A stretch of 64,000 bases of DNA from Vibrio ouci (GCF_004551525.1 NZ_SATR01000011.1:1-64000), one strand, 5' to 3'; positions 8,826 to 19,287 are shown, counted from the stretch's first letter. Notes: generated from the sequence alone by a model not told the origin. Numbers and translations are program-made.

Positions 8826-10859
8826 TTAAGCGTAATAGCTAATTCCATCACGCTTTGCAGCGACATTCAAATCAAGATTGATGTCTGCTTCAAGGTTTTC
8901 TTCACCAGAAACACCCTGATTGCTGTTACCTTGACCATTTTGTCCCTGTCCGGCGTTAGCGTAACCTCTTTGTTGCTGCCCTGCCTGTTGCTGAACAGAA
9001 CTATCATTCAATTGTACACCTTGCTGCGCCAGCATTTCGCGTAATCTTGGCATCGACTGCTCAATTACGTCACGAGCTTGCTGATTTGCGACGGTAAAGT
9101 GGACCGTTGCCGCATCGCCATTCATATTCATGCGAATCTGCATTCGGCCTAACTCTGGTGGATCCAAACGGATATCGATGTTTTTAAGGTTCTTCGACAT
9201 CATCATCTGAACACGCTCGGCAACCTGTTCGCTTGCCATCTCACGACTAAGCTGCAGCGGCGCTTGAGCTGCGATTTGTTCCGCTCGAGCTTGACCTAAT
9301 GATTGCGTGCCTTGTGCACCTGCAGCCTGAGATAACTGCTGAGCGAAGCCACTTTCTTGGCTAGCTTGCTGGCCTTCACCGTTTTTGGCTAACTGGCCAA
9401 TAGTACCGGCAGCTTTCGCCCCCATTGCCGCTTTAAGTAGTGCTTGATCTTGGCTGATGGCAACGTTTGGTGCCGCCGCTAACTGCTGCATTTGCATCGC
9501 GGCTAAGTCAGCTGGCATTGTTGCGGCAGCGTGTTGTACCGATTGTGATTGCAATGCCACCTGTGCAGCTTGTGCCTGCTGCTGACTAAGAGCTTGCTGA
9601 ACTGACTGCGCTACGGCGGCTTGCTGAGCTTTAGGAGCAACATCATGTTTCAGTGTCACTTCATCACTCACAGGTACGTCAGAGGATGTCGCCCAAGGAA
9701 TCGCTGCTGCAGCGGCAACTGGGGCAGCTGATGCCATAGTTGGGTCCACTTCACCATCGATTGTAGAAATGGATGCCGATTGAGTTTGACTAAGCTTAGT
9801 TGAGTCATCAAGGCTCGCTTTTGTTTGCACTGGCGCTTTAGCTGTTTGAGTCGCACTTGCCGCAACCGCCGCCGTCACACCAGCAGCAACCACTGGTTCA
9901 GCGACGTCTTCAGGTGATACCGATACCTGAGTAACTGCGGCATTTTCAGGTTTCAGCGTATCCGCCTCTATATTCTTCACCGACTGCTCTGCATCAGCTT
10001 TAACTTTGACTTGCCCTGCCTCAGTTGCAACTTCTGCATCCGCTTGGCTCACCGCTACTGCTGCCGCTGCTGAACTAGGCAACGGCGCTTGAGATTCAGA
10101 CTCTTTAAACTGCTCGGCCTTCGGCGCTTGCTGCTGAATGAAAGGAGCAACGGCAGCAGGTACTGCAACTTCTTCACCATCAGCATTAACCACTGTTTGA
10201 GTGGCACTCTGTGCTTTTTCGGCCACAACAGGCTGACGCTCAGTGTCCACTTGCACTTTTTCTGCGGTTTTCAGATCTTTTACATCAACCTCTTCCGCTG
10301 CAACCACTTTAGCGGCTGGCTTGGCACTTTCACCTGATGCGCCTTCAACTGTCGCTTGTGGATTTTCTTGAGGCAACTCTTTGCCGTCTTTTGGCTTTAA
10401 GGCATTGTTTGATTCATTGAGTCGCTGCAATACTTGATCATTTTCCGAGACAATCTTACTGGCAGATTCGGCAGGCGCTGCTTTCGGCTCTTGCTCGGCT
10501 GTTTTCTGCGTCGCTACCGTTACCTCAGACTCACCTTCACTCTTGGTTGAAGCTTGCTGAGCAGAATCATCATCGGCAGCGAGTAACTCATCGGTACTTT
10601 GTGATTCTGTCTTGGCGACTTTCGTTTCACTGACTTCACCTTCAGCTGAAACTTCGCTATCACCTTCATTTTGTACAGATTTTACACTTTCTGTATCGCC
10701 TTCAGCTTTCCCTTCGCCTTTTATCAAAGCAGCGAGTTTGGAAAAGAAGCCTCCTGATTCAGATGCTTCTGACGCGCCCTCTTCTCCAGAGGCAACACTC
10801 TTGGCCGCTTTTGGGCTTTCTGATACCGATGATAGATTGATATTCATAGAATGACTCAC
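8826..10859 (-). CDS. fliK: Flagellar hook-length control protein FliK
   Basis: Secreted molecular ruler that stops hook growth and triggers the FlhB specificity switch. At 677 residues it is much longer than the enteric protein. Residues 1 to about 530 are low-complexity and rich in Ala, Gln, Glu, Ser and Val, as expected for a ruler. The conserved C-terminal domain includes IDIRLDPPELGRMQIRMNMN (about 562-581), followed by a Gln/Asn/Gly-rich tail. A sigma-54 box lies 74-89 bp upstream, so it can be expressed apart from fliE-J. Confidence 0.93.
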   Translation of the reverse strand: MSHSMNINLSSVSESPKAAKSVASGEEGASEASESGGFFSKLAALIKGEGKAEGDTESVKSVQNEGDSEVSAEGEVSETKVAKTESQSTDELLAADDDSAQQASTKSEGESEVTVATQKTAEQEPKAAPAESASKIVSENDQVLQRLNESNNALKPKDGKELPQENPQATVEGASGESAKPAAKVVAAEEVDVKDLKTAEKVQVDTERQPVVAEKAQSATQTVVNADGEEVAVPAAVAPFIQQQAPKAEQFKESESQAPLPSSAAAAVAVSQADAEVATEAGQVKVKADAEQSVKNIEADTLKPENAAVTQVSVSPEDVAEPVVAAGVTAAVAASATQTAKAPVQTKASLDDSTKLSQTQSASISTIDGEVDPTMASAAPVAAAAAIPWATSSDVPVSDEVTLKHDVAPKAQQAAVAQSVQQALSQQQAQAAQVALQSQSVQHAAATMPADLAAMQMQQLAAAPNVAISQDQALLKAAMGAKAAGTIGQLAKNGEGQQASQESGFAQQLSQAAGAQGTQSLGQARAEQIAAQAPLQLSREMASEQVAERVQMMMSKNLKNIDIRLDPPELGRMQIRMNMNGDAATVHFTVANQQARDVIEQSMPRLREMLAQQGVQLNDSSVQQQAGQQQRGYANAGQGQNGQGNSNQGVSGEENLEADINLDLNVAAKRDGISYYA

Positions 10860-10932
10860 TCACTGTCGCTTAAGGGGATAACCTCAAGAGCAAAAATGCC
10901 GATATTGATTGCATACAAACTAGTTATTGCAC

Positions 10933-10948
10933 TGCAAAAAGTGAGCCA
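10933..10948 (-). promoter_or_regulatory. Sigma-54 promoter of fliK
   Basis: On the minus strand TGGCTCACTTTTTGCA matches TGGCACG-N4-TTGCW with the invariant GG and GC spaced by 10 nt. It lies in the 122-bp gap between fliJ and fliK, at a normal distance from the fliK start, which fits FlrC-dependent class III expression. Confidence 0.7.
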
Positions 10949-10981
10949 AGTTAAGATGCGGGTTAAGAATCACTGGCAGAG

Positions 10982-11422
10982 TTAATTAGATAGACGTCGT
11001 GAGAATTGAAGTGTCGAGAACTCATCCATTTGCTTTTGCTCTCGCTGCTGCTCTAGTCGTTGTTTCTCGGTCTGTTTTTTCTCAATCAACCATTCATATG
11101 AACGGCGCTGCTTGCGACTTTCCAACCAGTTTTGCTCACAGCCTTCAACTTGACTCTTGAAGTGAGCTTCTGCTTGTTTCTGTTTCGCCAGCGTCTCATC
11201 TAACGTCGTTAAAAAGCGATTGAGGTGTGAATACTGACTCGCACTTAACCCCTGCTGACCACGATCAACAAGCTGCTGACAGTAATCTAGGCGATACTTC
11301 TCGATCTGTTCGAGCTGTTGGTAGTAACCATCAAGTTCAACACGAGCTTGATTTAGCGCCATCACAGCTTGGTTTTCACGTTCCTTAACCTGTTCTAACA
11401 AAAACTCTAATGCGTTTTCCAT
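10982..11422 (-). CDS. fliJ: Flagellar export chaperone/stalk protein FliJ
   Basis: Coiled-coil protein that sits in the FliI hexamer like the stalk of an F-type ATPase and links it to FlhA. The 146 residues are almost wholly helical, with heptad-like Leu and charged repeats and many Gln, Arg and Lys. It lies 6 bp after fliI. Sequence identity in this family is weak, but length, composition and position agree. Confidence 0.94.
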   Translation of the reverse strand: MENALEFLLEQVKERENQAVMALNQARVELDGYYQQLEQIEKYRLDYCQQLVDRGQQGLSASQYSHLNRFLTTLDETLAKQKQAEAHFKSQVEGCEQNWLESRKQRRSYEWLIEKKQTEKQRLEQQREQKQMDEFSTLQFSRRLSN

Positions 11423-11428
11423 CAGCGA

Positions 11429-12751
11429 TTACTCCCCGTGCAATAGGCGGCTTAACATGTTGACGCACATGTCATACGGCACCGTTTCTTTCATCGTCTG
11501 CTGCAAGTAAGCATCAAGTTTAGGTTTGATAGTAAACGCGCCATCAATCGCCGGATCAGTTCCGGGTTTGTAGGCACCAATCGACACGAGATCTTGGTTC
11601 TTACGGCAAATCGACAGCACTTGGCGAACCGCTTTCGACATCAACACGTGTTCTTCTGTGGTGATCTGCGGCATTACACGACTGACCGACTTTTCGACAT
11701 CAATCGCAGGATAATGACCAGCGTCGGCCATTTCACGAGAGAGCACCACGTGGCCATCAAGAATCGCACGCGACGCATCCGCTATCGGGTCTTGAAGATC
11801 ATCACCTTCGGTCAGTACCGTGAAGAAGGCGGTAATCGAGCCCTGATCAGGGCTACCGTTACCTGCTCGTTCAACCAAAGCAGGTAACTTAGCAAATACC
11901 GATGGTGGATAACCTTTGGTTGCCGGCGGCTCACCAACAGACAAGGCTATTTCACGTTGAGCTTGAGCAAAACGCGTCAGCGAGTCCATCAGCAATAGTA
12001 CGTCTAAGCCTTGATCGCGAAAGTACTCAGCAATCGTCAGAGCGGTTTGACAGCCTTTTAATCGCATCAACGGTGAAGAGTCGGCAGGAGCGGCAACAAC
12101 GACAGAACGCTGACGTCCATCGACACCTAGAATCTCTTCGATAAATTCTTTTACTTCTCGGCCACGCTCACCTATCAGACCAACGACGACAACTTGCGCT
12201 GTGGTACCTCGGGTCATCATGCCCAATGTGACCGATTTACCAACACCAGAGCCGGCGAATAGACCGATACGCTGGCCTTTACCAACAGTCAGCAAGCCAT
12301 TGATCGCTTTGATGCCGACATCAAGTGGTTCAGAAATTGGCTTTCTCGCTAACGGGTTAATTGGGTCGGCGTTAAAAGAGGCGCGTTTTTCGGTATAGAT
12401 TGGGCCGAGGCCATCAAGCGGGTTACCGACACCATCAATCACTCGACCAAGCAGCTCCATTCCGACAGGTAAACCAACTTCACCCGTCATTGGTGTCACT
12501 TTAGCGCCGGGTAAGATGCCTGTGATTTGTTCACTCGGCATAAGAAATAGGCTTTCTCCCGAAAAACCGACCACTTCCGCTTCCATTTCGCCCTGCATAG
12601 TTTCGACTTTGCACAAGCTACCAATTGGCGCTCTACAGCCTGTCGCTTCGAGAGTAAGGCCAACCACGCGTACCAATTTGCCAGAAGCAACTGGTCGACA
12701 AGTCAGCCCTTGAGATTTGTATTGGGAAAGACGATCAGCGAGCGCGAGCAT
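11429..12751 (-). CDS. fliI: Flagellum-specific export ATPase FliI
   Basis: Hexameric ATPase that powers and times delivery of export substrates at the base of the motor. The 440 residues have an F1-beta-like N-terminal domain and a Walker A motif GSGVGKS (167-173). A Walker-B-type stretch [13 protein letters not shown] follows about 80 residues later, and then the catalytic core. The start shares one base with the fliH stop codon region, indicating translational coupling. Confidence 0.97.
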   Translation of the reverse strand: MLALADRLSQYKSQGLTCRPVASGKLVRVVGLTLEATGCRAPIGSLCKVETMQGEMEAEVVGFSGESLFLMPSEQITGILPGAKVTPMTGEVGLPVGMELLGRVIDGVGNPLDGLGPIYTEKRASFNADPINPLARKPISEPLDVGIKAINGLLTVGKGQRIGLFAGSGVGKSVTLGMMTRGTTAQVVVVGLIGERGREVKEFIEEILGVDGRQRSVVVAAPADSSPLMRLKGCQTALTIAEYFRDQGLDVLLLMDSLTRFAQAQREIALSVGEPPATKGYPPSVFAKLPALVERAGNGSPDQGSITAFFTVLTEGDDLQDPIADASRAILDGHVVLSREMADAGHYPAIDVEKSVSRVMPQITTEEHVLMSKAVRQVLSICRKNQDLVSIGAYKPGTDPAIDGAFTIKPKLDAYLQQTMKETVPYDMCVNMLSRLLHGE

Positions 12752-13551
12752 CAGTCACCACCTTGGTGGCGATTCACTCCACAAAAGCTTTGAATAACGC
12801 TGCGAATGCGCTCTTCCATACGGTAGTTAACACTCGACTCACCCGCTTCAATTTGTACGTCTCCGCGGTTAAGTGCTGGCTCTGAGTGTAAGGTCCAGTT
12901 TCTGAACTCTAACTCTTCTCGTCCGTATGATGAGCGAATGATTTCAACATCATCAGGGTGCAGTTTTAGGGTGATAGCGTGACCAGAAATCGGCAATGAT
13001 TCAACCGATTGTTTAATCGTATCTAAGATAACTTGAGGGTTGGTTTGCACTTCAACGTGAACCACTTCTTTCACCAATGCAAGCACCATATCCACCAGTT
13101 GCTTTTCCACTTGAGCATTCATCAGCTCAAGAGGCTGTGCAAACTGGTTAGCAAGACCGATAAAGGTTTGGACTTGTTGCTGGATAAACTCTTGCCCAGC
13201 TGCAACGCCTTCAATTTTTCCGGACTCAACGCCCTCTTGATGACCTTCTTCAAGTCCTTGCTCTTTACCTTTTTCGTAACCTTGCTTAAAGCCCGCTTCT
13301 TGCCCTTGGTGTAAACCTTCCTGATAAGCCTGCTGCTTAATCAGTTCGATCTCTTCTTCGGTCAGCTCCGTCGGTGCTTCTTCTTTGACTGGCTCAGAAA
13401 TTGGCATCCAGCTAGGGTCATAGTTCATCGCAGTGTCGCGCGCTTTTTTGTGGGTCTGCGCTGTATAATCAGGCATACCCCAACGCTCTGGCTTTTCAAC
13501 CATTTCGTCACTATCTAAACGTAAAAAACCACGCTTTCGTTCCCCAGACAT
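12751..13551 (-). CDS. fliH: Flagellar export regulator FliH
   Basis: Binds FliI as a dimer, restrains its ATPase activity and tethers it to FliN in the C-ring. The 266 residues contain an N-terminal region with the conserved WMP motif and a Gly-repeat helix (about 95-130) of the GxxxG type ([20 protein letters not shown]), a hallmark of FliH. The C-terminal domain is related to V/F-ATPase peripheral-stalk subunits. It lies 27 bp after fliG. Confidence 0.95.
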   Translation of the reverse strand: MSGERKRGFLRLDSDEMVEKPERWGMPDYTAQTHKKARDTAMNYDPSWMPISEPVKEEAPTELTEEEIELIKQQAYQEGLHQGQEAGFKQGYEKGKEQGLEEGHQEGVESGKIEGVAAGQEFIQQQVQTFIGLANQFAQPLELMNAQVEKQLVDMVLALVKEVVHVEVQTNPQVILDTIKQSVESLPISGHAITLKLHPDDVEIIRSSYGREELEFRNWTLHSEPALNRGDVQIEAGESSVNYRMEERIRSVIQSFCGVNRHQGGD

Positions 13552-13578
13552 AGATACCTTTATCTCACTTTATTGCAG

Positions 13579-14634
13579 TTATAAGAATTCGTCAGCGCCG
13601 CCGCCTAGCATTAACTCGCCGGAGTCAGCCATACGTCGTGCAATTGCCAGAACTTCTTTCTGCGCCGCTTCCACATCAGATACTTTAATTGGAGGCATTG
13701 CTTCCAGATCGTCGCGCATCATCTCAGCAGCACGTTTAGACATGTTCTTGAAGATCTTCTCACGTAGAGAGTCATCCGCACCTTTAAGTGCACGTTGTAG
13801 TGCATCTTGAGGAACGTCACGCAGCAATTTCTGAATACCTTGGTCGTCGACCTCGATAAGGTTCTCGAACACGAACATAAGATCTTGGATTTGCGTCGCC
13901 ATATCTTCGTCTTGGTCGCGGATTTGCTCCATCAGCACGCCCTCGACGTTGTTGTCCATGTAGTTCATGATCTCTGCCGCTGCCTTCAGGCCGCCAATCT
14001 TGGCTGCTTGTGCACCTGCTTGACCAGCGAACTGTTTCTCCATGATTTCATTCAGCTCTGCCAGTGCAGATGGCTGAACTTCTTCAAGGTTAGCGATTCG
14101 CATCATCAAGTCTAAGCGGTCACGCTCAGCAAACTGAGACAGGATTTCCGCAGATTGATCCGGCTCCAAATAGGAAAGAACAATAGTCTGAATCTGAGGG
14201 TGTTCGTTGATAATGATGCTCGCCACCTGACGAGGGTCCATCCACTTCAACGAGTCTAGGCCTTTAGAACCTGTACCCAGTAGAATTTGGTCAACAAGGT
14301 TGTTGGCTTTATCTTCACCCAGAGCGGCAACCAGAGCGTTACGCATAAAGTCTTCGCTGCCCATACCAATGTTGGTGTATTTCTGAATGTCTTCCAAGAA
14401 AGCACGGTGAACTGCACCGACTTTGTCTTGGCTTAAATCAGCAGCACGCGCCATGGCGCTACCAACTCGTTGAACTTGTTTTGGTTCTAGATGGCGAATA
14501 ATGCCCGCTGCGTCTTCCTCATTAAGACTGAGTAGAAGGATCGCCGCGCGCTCTTCGCCCGGAATACTTGCTATATCCACGGTGTTTTCTGCTTCCTCAC
14601 CGCCCCCTTCCTGTGGAACTATTTCGTTAGGCAT
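13579..14634 (-). CDS. fliG: Flagellar rotor protein FliG
   Basis: Rotor protein of the C-ring. The N-terminal domain binds FliF; the C-terminal domain carries charged residues that interact with PomA to make torque. The 351 residues include the middle-domain EHPQ motif (NEHPQIQTIVLSYL, about 138-151) and the C-terminal armadillo-like region with the charged helix DDSLREKIFKNMSKRAAEMM. It overlaps the end of fliF by 8 bp. Confidence 0.97.
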   Translation of the reverse strand: MPNEIVPQEGGGEEAENTVDIASIPGEERAAILLLSLNEEDAAGIIRHLEPKQVQRVGSAMARAADLSQDKVGAVHRAFLEDIQKYTNIGMGSEDFMRNALVAALGEDKANNLVDQILLGTGSKGLDSLKWMDPRQVASIIINEHPQIQTIVLSYLEPDQSAEILSQFAERDRLDLMMRIANLEEVQPSALAELNEIMEKQFAGQAGAQAAKIGGLKAAAEIMNYMDNNVEGVLMEQIRDQDEDMATQIQDLMFVFENLIEVDDQGIQKLLRDVPQDALQRALKGADDSLREKIFKNMSKRAAEMMRDDLEAMPPIKVSDVEAAQKEVLAIARRMADSGELMLGGGADEFL

Positions 14635-16375
14635 CCTGCATCCAATTCTTAACTACTTGCGCCGCTAGCTCTGGTTCGTTCGCTACAAGAGCTCGTACCG
14701 CTTTCAGCACATCTTCATCTTTATGTAAGTTAGGTAAGTCGATACTTGATCCAAACTCAAATAACTCACCGCCATCCAAATCGCCACCAATTAAGCTGGT
14801 TTCACCATCCGCCCCAATTGGTAGGCCATCTGGGCCGTATAGTTGGTCATCATCTTCGTCAGAAGCAGGGTTGAGTAGTTTCTTCATTGCTGGTCGAACT
14901 AGAACTAGCACGACAACAATAATGACTAACGCACTCGCAAACCAACGGATCCAATCATTGAAGTTTGGATGCTCCCAAATAGGCACATCAGCCATCACTT
15001 CCGTTTCAGGAACCGCAAACTGCATACTTAGAACGTTGAGTAAATCGCCACGCGCTTCACTAAAGCCAACCGTACCAATCAATAGCTGCTTAATTGAGTT
15101 TAGCTCAGCATCTGAAAGTGGCTGGTAAGTCGTTTCACCGGTATCAGGGTTTACACTGGCGCGATTCTTAACCGCAACGGCCACTGTCTGGCGGTTAACT
15201 ACGCCAGTTTGACGGCGCTCATGACTGATGGTGGTATCTAGCTCGAAGTTACGCGTTGCTTCTTTGTGTACAGAACCTTGACCAAGGAGCGAGCCATCCT
15301 TCATTTGCGCGACATCTTGTGGGATTGACGCATCGGCTGGAGGTTGGTTACTTAGCGCACCCGGTACACCGGCAACCACACTGCCGTTGTTGTAATCTTC
15401 AAGGGTGTATTCACTTCGTGTCGAAGGAGTATTCGGGTCAAAACTCTTACGAGTCTGCTCAACCGCACTAAAGTCCAGTTGGATATCCACCTGTGCGGTG
15501 TAGTTACCAAAGCCCAGAATTGGGATCAGGACTGAGTCAATTTTTTCACGCAGCGCTTGTTCTTGCTTGCGCTCAAGTTCATGTTCTTTACGACGAGCTG
15601 AAGAAGCCGCATCTTGCGTACCTGAGCTTAATAGACGACCATGCTGATCAGTGACGGTAATACGGTTAGGTTTCATTCCCGGAACCGCACTCGACACCAT
15701 GTCGACCACTGAATCGACTTCTTCTTGCTTTAAGTTGGTGCCTGTTTTTAGCGTCAAGAAAACCGAAGCAGAAGCCTCTTGGTTATGACGAACAAACACA
15801 CTTTGTTTCGGTAGCGCCAGAAGAACGCGTGCTTTACGCACTTGCTTCATTTCTTCGATGGCTTTAGATAGCTGACGCTCGCGGCTCAGTTTAAGACGCT
15901 CTTGCTCTAAGCGCTGAGAAACGCCAAAGCCCATGTCTTGCAGCAGAATGTCATCACCAGCCTGCTTTTCGTTGTTCAGGCCAGCACGAACCATATCGAG
16001 CTTGAGGGTGTTGAAATCACTCGCCGGCACCAAAATGGTATTGCCTTCGAGTTTGTAATCCAATTTTTGCTGATCTAAGTAATCAAGGACAGGGATAAGC
16101 TCTTCTGTTTCGTACACGCCAAGTGGGCGCATTTCAGGCTCTTTCACCCAGAAGAACAACATGACAATTAGGGCAACACAGATCGAAATAGAAAGGACGA
16201 GTACGACTTGGCGTAATAGATCGAGATCTCCGACAGCCATGTCGAACTTTGAACTGCTTTTTTCATCCAGATCTGGATTTTGTATATCTGTATCCAAATC
16301 AGTAGTCGATAGCATAGTGCTATCCGGGCCACTATCAGAAACTGTCAGATCCGTTGATTGATTTTGTTCTGCCAC
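14627..16375 (-). CDS. fliF: Flagellar MS-ring protein FliF
   Basis: Forms the MS ring in the inner membrane, the platform for rotor and export gate. The 582 residues have a cytoplasmic N-terminal extension and membrane helix 1 (about 53-75). Periplasmic ring-building motifs follow (about 80-450), then helix 2 (about 475-495) and a C-terminal tail that binds FliG (ANEPELAAQVVKNWM). The polar-flagellate N-terminal extension, thought to respond to FlhF, is present. It lies 15 bp after fliE. Confidence 0.97.
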   Translation of the reverse strand: MAEQNQSTDLTVSDSGPDSTMLSTTDLDTDIQNPDLDEKSSSKFDMAVGDLDLLRQVVLVLSISICVALIVMLFFWVKEPEMRPLGVYETEELIPVLDYLDQQKLDYKLEGNTILVPASDFNTLKLDMVRAGLNNEKQAGDDILLQDMGFGVSQRLEQERLKLSRERQLSKAIEEMKQVRKARVLLALPKQSVFVRHNQEASASVFLTLKTGTNLKQEEVDSVVDMVSSAVPGMKPNRITVTDQHGRLLSSGTQDAASSARRKEHELERKQEQALREKIDSVLIPILGFGNYTAQVDIQLDFSAVEQTRKSFDPNTPSTRSEYTLEDYNNGSVVAGVPGALSNQPPADASIPQDVAQMKDGSLLGQGSVHKEATRNFELDTTISHERRQTGVVNRQTVAVAVKNRASVNPDTGETTYQPLSDAELNSIKQLLIGTVGFSEARGDLLNVLSMQFAVPETEVMADVPIWEHPNFNDWIRWFASALVIIVVVLVLVRPAMKKLLNPASDEDDDQLYGPDGLPIGADGETSLIGGDLDGGELFEFGSSIDLPNLHKDEDVLKAVRALVANEPELAAQVVKNWMQDA

Positions 16376-16390
16376 AGACTTTACCTAAAC

Positions 16391-16702
16391 TTAAACTGGC
16401 ATGTTCATCAATTCTTTGTACGACTCGACTAGCTTATTACGTACTTGAATTGTTGCTTCAAAAGCGACGCTAGATTTGTTTCTAGCGATCATCACGTCGG
16501 AAAGAGAGACGTCAGCATCGCCACGATCAAAACGCATTTGCATATTGCTTGATGCTTTAGAAAGGCTGTTGACGTTATTGATTGCGTTATTGAGTAACTG
16601 ACCAAAATCAGCACCAACCGTTTGACCTGTTGCAGCCGGTTTAGTCCCACCCGCTTCAAACATCATGGCTTGCATTTCGCTTTGAAATCCGTCAATTCTC
16701 AT
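16391..16702 (-). CDS. fliE: Flagellar hook-basal body complex protein FliE
   Basis: Rod adaptor joining the MS ring/export gate to the proximal rod. The start chosen is the ATG at 16702 (MRIDGFQSEM), giving 103 residues. It has a GAGG ribosome binding site at good spacing, and a TTG six codons upstream has none. The C-terminal helix with SSVAFEATIQVRNKLVESYK is typical. It is the first gene of the fliEFGHIJ series, transcribed from a sigma-54 promoter about 55 bp upstream. Confidence 0.95.
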   Translation of the reverse strand: MRIDGFQSEMQAMMFEAGGTKPAATGQTVGADFGQLLNNAINNVNSLSKASSNMQMRFDRGDADVSLSDVMIARNKSSVAFEATIQVRNKLVESYKELMNMPV

Positions 16703-16755
16703 CAAAACCTCAGTAGTCAACTCTTTGACTTAAATAAGTGCTAGATTAATGACGC

Positions 16756-16771
16756 TGCAATCCTCATGCCA
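16756..16771 (-). promoter_or_regulatory. Sigma-54 promoter of the fliE operon
   Basis: On the minus strand TGGCATGAGGATTGCA fits TGGCAYG-N4-TTGCW at every conserved position, with the GG/GC spacing correct. The predicted start of transcription is near 16744, about 40 bp before the fliE ATG. This is the expected class III promoter activated by FlrC, whose gene lies immediately upstream. Confidence 0.85.
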
Positions 16772-16800
16772 CGTCATTAAGAGTGTGGAAAAATAACACG

Positions 16801-18201
16801 TTAGTTAGGAATATCAATCCCAGCATCGCGCATTTTTGCTAACTTGTAGCGCAAAGTTCGTGGACTAATGCCTAATTTTTCAGCCATTTCCTTTCTACGC
16901 CCACTACACTCTTCAAGTGTTTCAAGAATGATGGCGTATTCTTGGTCACGTAACTCACCACCTAGCCCAGCGCCAGAGGTTAGATTTTTGCCCATCTCTG
17001 CAACGGGCTTAACGTCAGGCACAATCACATCGCCATTTTCGACTGCGACTTGTAAGCTTGACGCATCTTGCCAATCTAGGCCTTCGAGTAAAATGTGTTC
17101 TGAGCCAATGTTGCCATTTTCACTCAGGATCAACGCGCGTTGTACGACGTTATCCAATTCACGCACATTGCCTGGCCATGGGTAAGCGAGCAGTTTTGCA
17201 ATCGCTTGTTCTGATACGTTTGGAACTGGCATACCCAGTTTTTGACAGTTTCGCTCAACCAAGTGCTTAGCCAGTGGCGCGATATCGCCTTGACGTTCAC
17301 ACAGCGCAGGCCATGCAATTGGGAATACATTCAGGCGGTAGTACAAGTCTTCGCGGAAGTTGCCTTCTTGGACGTATTGCTTGAGGTCGCGGTTACTGGT
17401 CGCCAGCACACGAACATCAAGCTTAATGCTTTTACGGCTGCCCAAACGCTCCACTTCACGCTCTTGTAACACACGCAGTAATTTAGCTTGAAGGCTGAGA
17501 TCCATTTCACTGATTTCATCCAGCAAAATAGTACCGCCTTGCGCCTGCTCGAATTTGCCCGGACACGCTTGAACCGCACCAGTAAACGCCCCTTTTTCAT
17601 AACCGAATAGGGTCGCTTCGAGCATATTGTCAGGAATTGCCGCACAGTTAATCGCGACAAATGGGCCATCTTTGCGATTAGAGGCATTATGGATGTAACG
17701 AGACATCACCTCTTTACCTGAACCACTTGGCCCAAGCACCATCACGCTGGCATCGGTTTTAGCTACCTTATCTGCCAGAGCAAGAAGCTTAATACTTTTC
17801 TCATCTGCTACCACCGCGTCGCCATTGTCGTCTGACTTAACTGGGGCGTAGCGGCTGACCATGTTCAATAACACTTCTGGAGCAAACGGCTTAGCCATAT
17901 AATCAATGGCACCATCTTTCATCGCAGACACAGCGTCTTCGATATTGGCATAGGCTGTCATTAGCAGCACAGGAAGGTTTGGCCAATGCTGTTTGATGTT
18001 TCTTAGCAACGCAAGACCGCCCATTCCAGCCATCTGCACGTCAGAAACCACAATATCAACGTTATTTGATTTCAGTTTGACCAAGGCATCTTCCGCGCTG
18101 TCCGCTTCAAGCCATTCATAACCAGCTAGAGCGAGAGTATCAACCAATGCCTCGCGTAGACCTTCATCATCTTCTACGATTAATACCTTACTTTGAGCCA
18201 T
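16801..18201 (-). CDS. flrC: Sigma-54-dependent flagellar response regulator FlrC
   Basis: Activates class III flagellar promoters with RNA polymerase-sigma-54. Homologues are named flaM in V. parahaemolyticus and fleR in Pseudomonas. Three ATG codons lie in a row; the third (18201, MAQSKVL) has the best spacing from GGAG and gives 466 residues. Domains are a receiver (acceptor D54, K104), an AAA+ domain with GPSGSGKE (157-164) and GAFTGA (204-209), and a Fis-type helix-turn-helix near the end (MAEKLGISPRTLRYKL). It is coupled to flrB, whose stop codon lies between the SD and this start. Confidence 0.95.
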   Translation of the reverse strand: MAQSKVLIVEDDEGLREALVDTLALAGYEWLEADSAEDALVKLKSNNVDIVVSDVQMAGMGGLALLRNIKQHWPNLPVLLMTAYANIEDAVSAMKDGAIDYMAKPFAPEVLLNMVSRYAPVKSDDNGDAVVADEKSIKLLALADKVAKTDASVMVLGPSGSGKEVMSRYIHNASNRKDGPFVAINCAAIPDNMLEATLFGYEKGAFTGAVQACPGKFEQAQGGTILLDEISEMDLSLQAKLLRVLQEREVERLGSRKSIKLDVRVLATSNRDLKQYVQEGNFREDLYYRLNVFPIAWPALCERQGDIAPLAKHLVERNCQKLGMPVPNVSEQAIAKLLAYPWPGNVRELDNVVQRALILSENGNIGSEHILLEGLDWQDASSLQVAVENGDVIVPDVKPVAEMGKNLTSGAGLGGELRDQEYAIILETLEECSGRRKEMAEKLGISPRTLRYKLAKMRDAGIDIPN

Positions 18202-18203
18202 CA

Positions 18204-19262
18204 TCATTCTCCAGTCATAGCTTCTTGGTCAGTATGAGGGGCGCGTTCCAGTGGAATACACATGGTAAAGCATGCGCCATCACCCTCTTCTGAAATAAGT
18301 TCCAATCTTCCGTCATGCGCTCGGCAGACCATTTGCACCACAGCCAAGCCAAGTCCAGTTCCTTGAGAGCGTGTCGTGAAGAAAGGTTCCATAATCTTGT
18401 TTTGCAGCTCTTTCGGCACACCTGGACCACTGTCTTGAACCGAAATTTTGAGCTCACCATTTACTGGTCTAAAGAACACATCGACTTGTGATTCTTTGCC
18501 AGCAATTTGGATTGCATTCATTACTAAATTGCTTAACGCTGAAGCGATTGCATTGGCGTTACCGAGTAGCATTGTCTGCTCTTCTTCAACTTCTAAAAAG
18601 TAGTCGATGTTATTGTTCTTGAGACCGGTTTCTACCATCGGTGAATACTCAGCCACCAAGTCAGAGATCGTGAACGGCTTAACGACTTTGTTATCACCAC
18701 CTTTGGCGAACAACAGCATGTCGTTCACTTGCTTCTCCAAATCATGCAGACGATCCATCAGCTTGCTTTGGAAGCGATCTTTGGTCGCCGGCGGTAGATT
18801 AGGCGCCGCTAAATTCGATGCATACAACATGGCGCTCGACAGAGGCGTTCGAACCTGGTGCGCGAGCGATGCTACCATTCTTCCTAATGAAGAAAGGCGC
18901 TGTAAGTCACTGATGCGTGACTGCAGCAAACGCGTTTCCGTCAAATCAGTAATCAATATCAACTGACCCGTGGTTGACGCTGAAATGGCTAAACGGACTT
19001 TACGGCCATTTCTCAATGATATTTCGTGACCATCATCTTCACGAGGCGCAAAGGCTTGTTGAATCACTTCAAACCACTTTTCGCCCACTAACGGGATTTC
19101 CAATAAGCGCTGTGCTTCTGGGTTTGCCTCTTGAACCACGCCTTGCGTATCAAGCAGAATGACACCAGCGGGCATAACATCGAGCACTTGCTGATAACGT
19201 TCGACTTGTTGTTCTAAAGTACCTAGCGGCATTGGGTTATCAGCCTGTGATGTTGAATGCAT
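18204..19262 (-). CDS. flrB: Flagellar sensor histidine kinase FlrB
   Basis: Soluble kinase that phosphorylates FlrC. The 352 residues have a PAS domain (about 20-110), a dimerisation/acceptor helix with SLAHQVRTPLSS (acceptor H135) and an ATP-binding domain. The N box is near NLVMNAIQIAG, and the G boxes include DSGPGVP and GTGLGLAVVQM. No membrane segment is present, so the signal is cytoplasmic. The stop overlaps the region of flrC start codons. Expression is probably from the sigma-54 box at 19300-19315. Confidence 0.95.
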   Translation of the reverse strand: MHSTSQADNPMPLGTLEQQVERYQQVLDVMPAGVILLDTQGVVQEANPEAQRLLEIPLVGEKWFEVIQQAFAPREDDGHEISLRNGRKVRLAISASTTGQLILITDLTETRLLQSRISDLQRLSSLGRMVASLAHQVRTPLSSAMLYASNLAAPNLPPATKDRFQSKLMDRLHDLEKQVNDMLLFAKGGDNKVVKPFTISDLVAEYSPMVETGLKNNNIDYFLEVEEEQTMLLGNANAIASALSNLVMNAIQIAGKESQVDVFFRPVNGELKISVQDSGPGVPKELQNKIMEPFFTTRSQGTGLGLAVVQMVCRAHDGRLELISEEGDGACFTMCIPLERAPHTDQEAMTGE

Positions 19263-19287
19263 GACGTTTTTCTACCTTAAAAACTAC

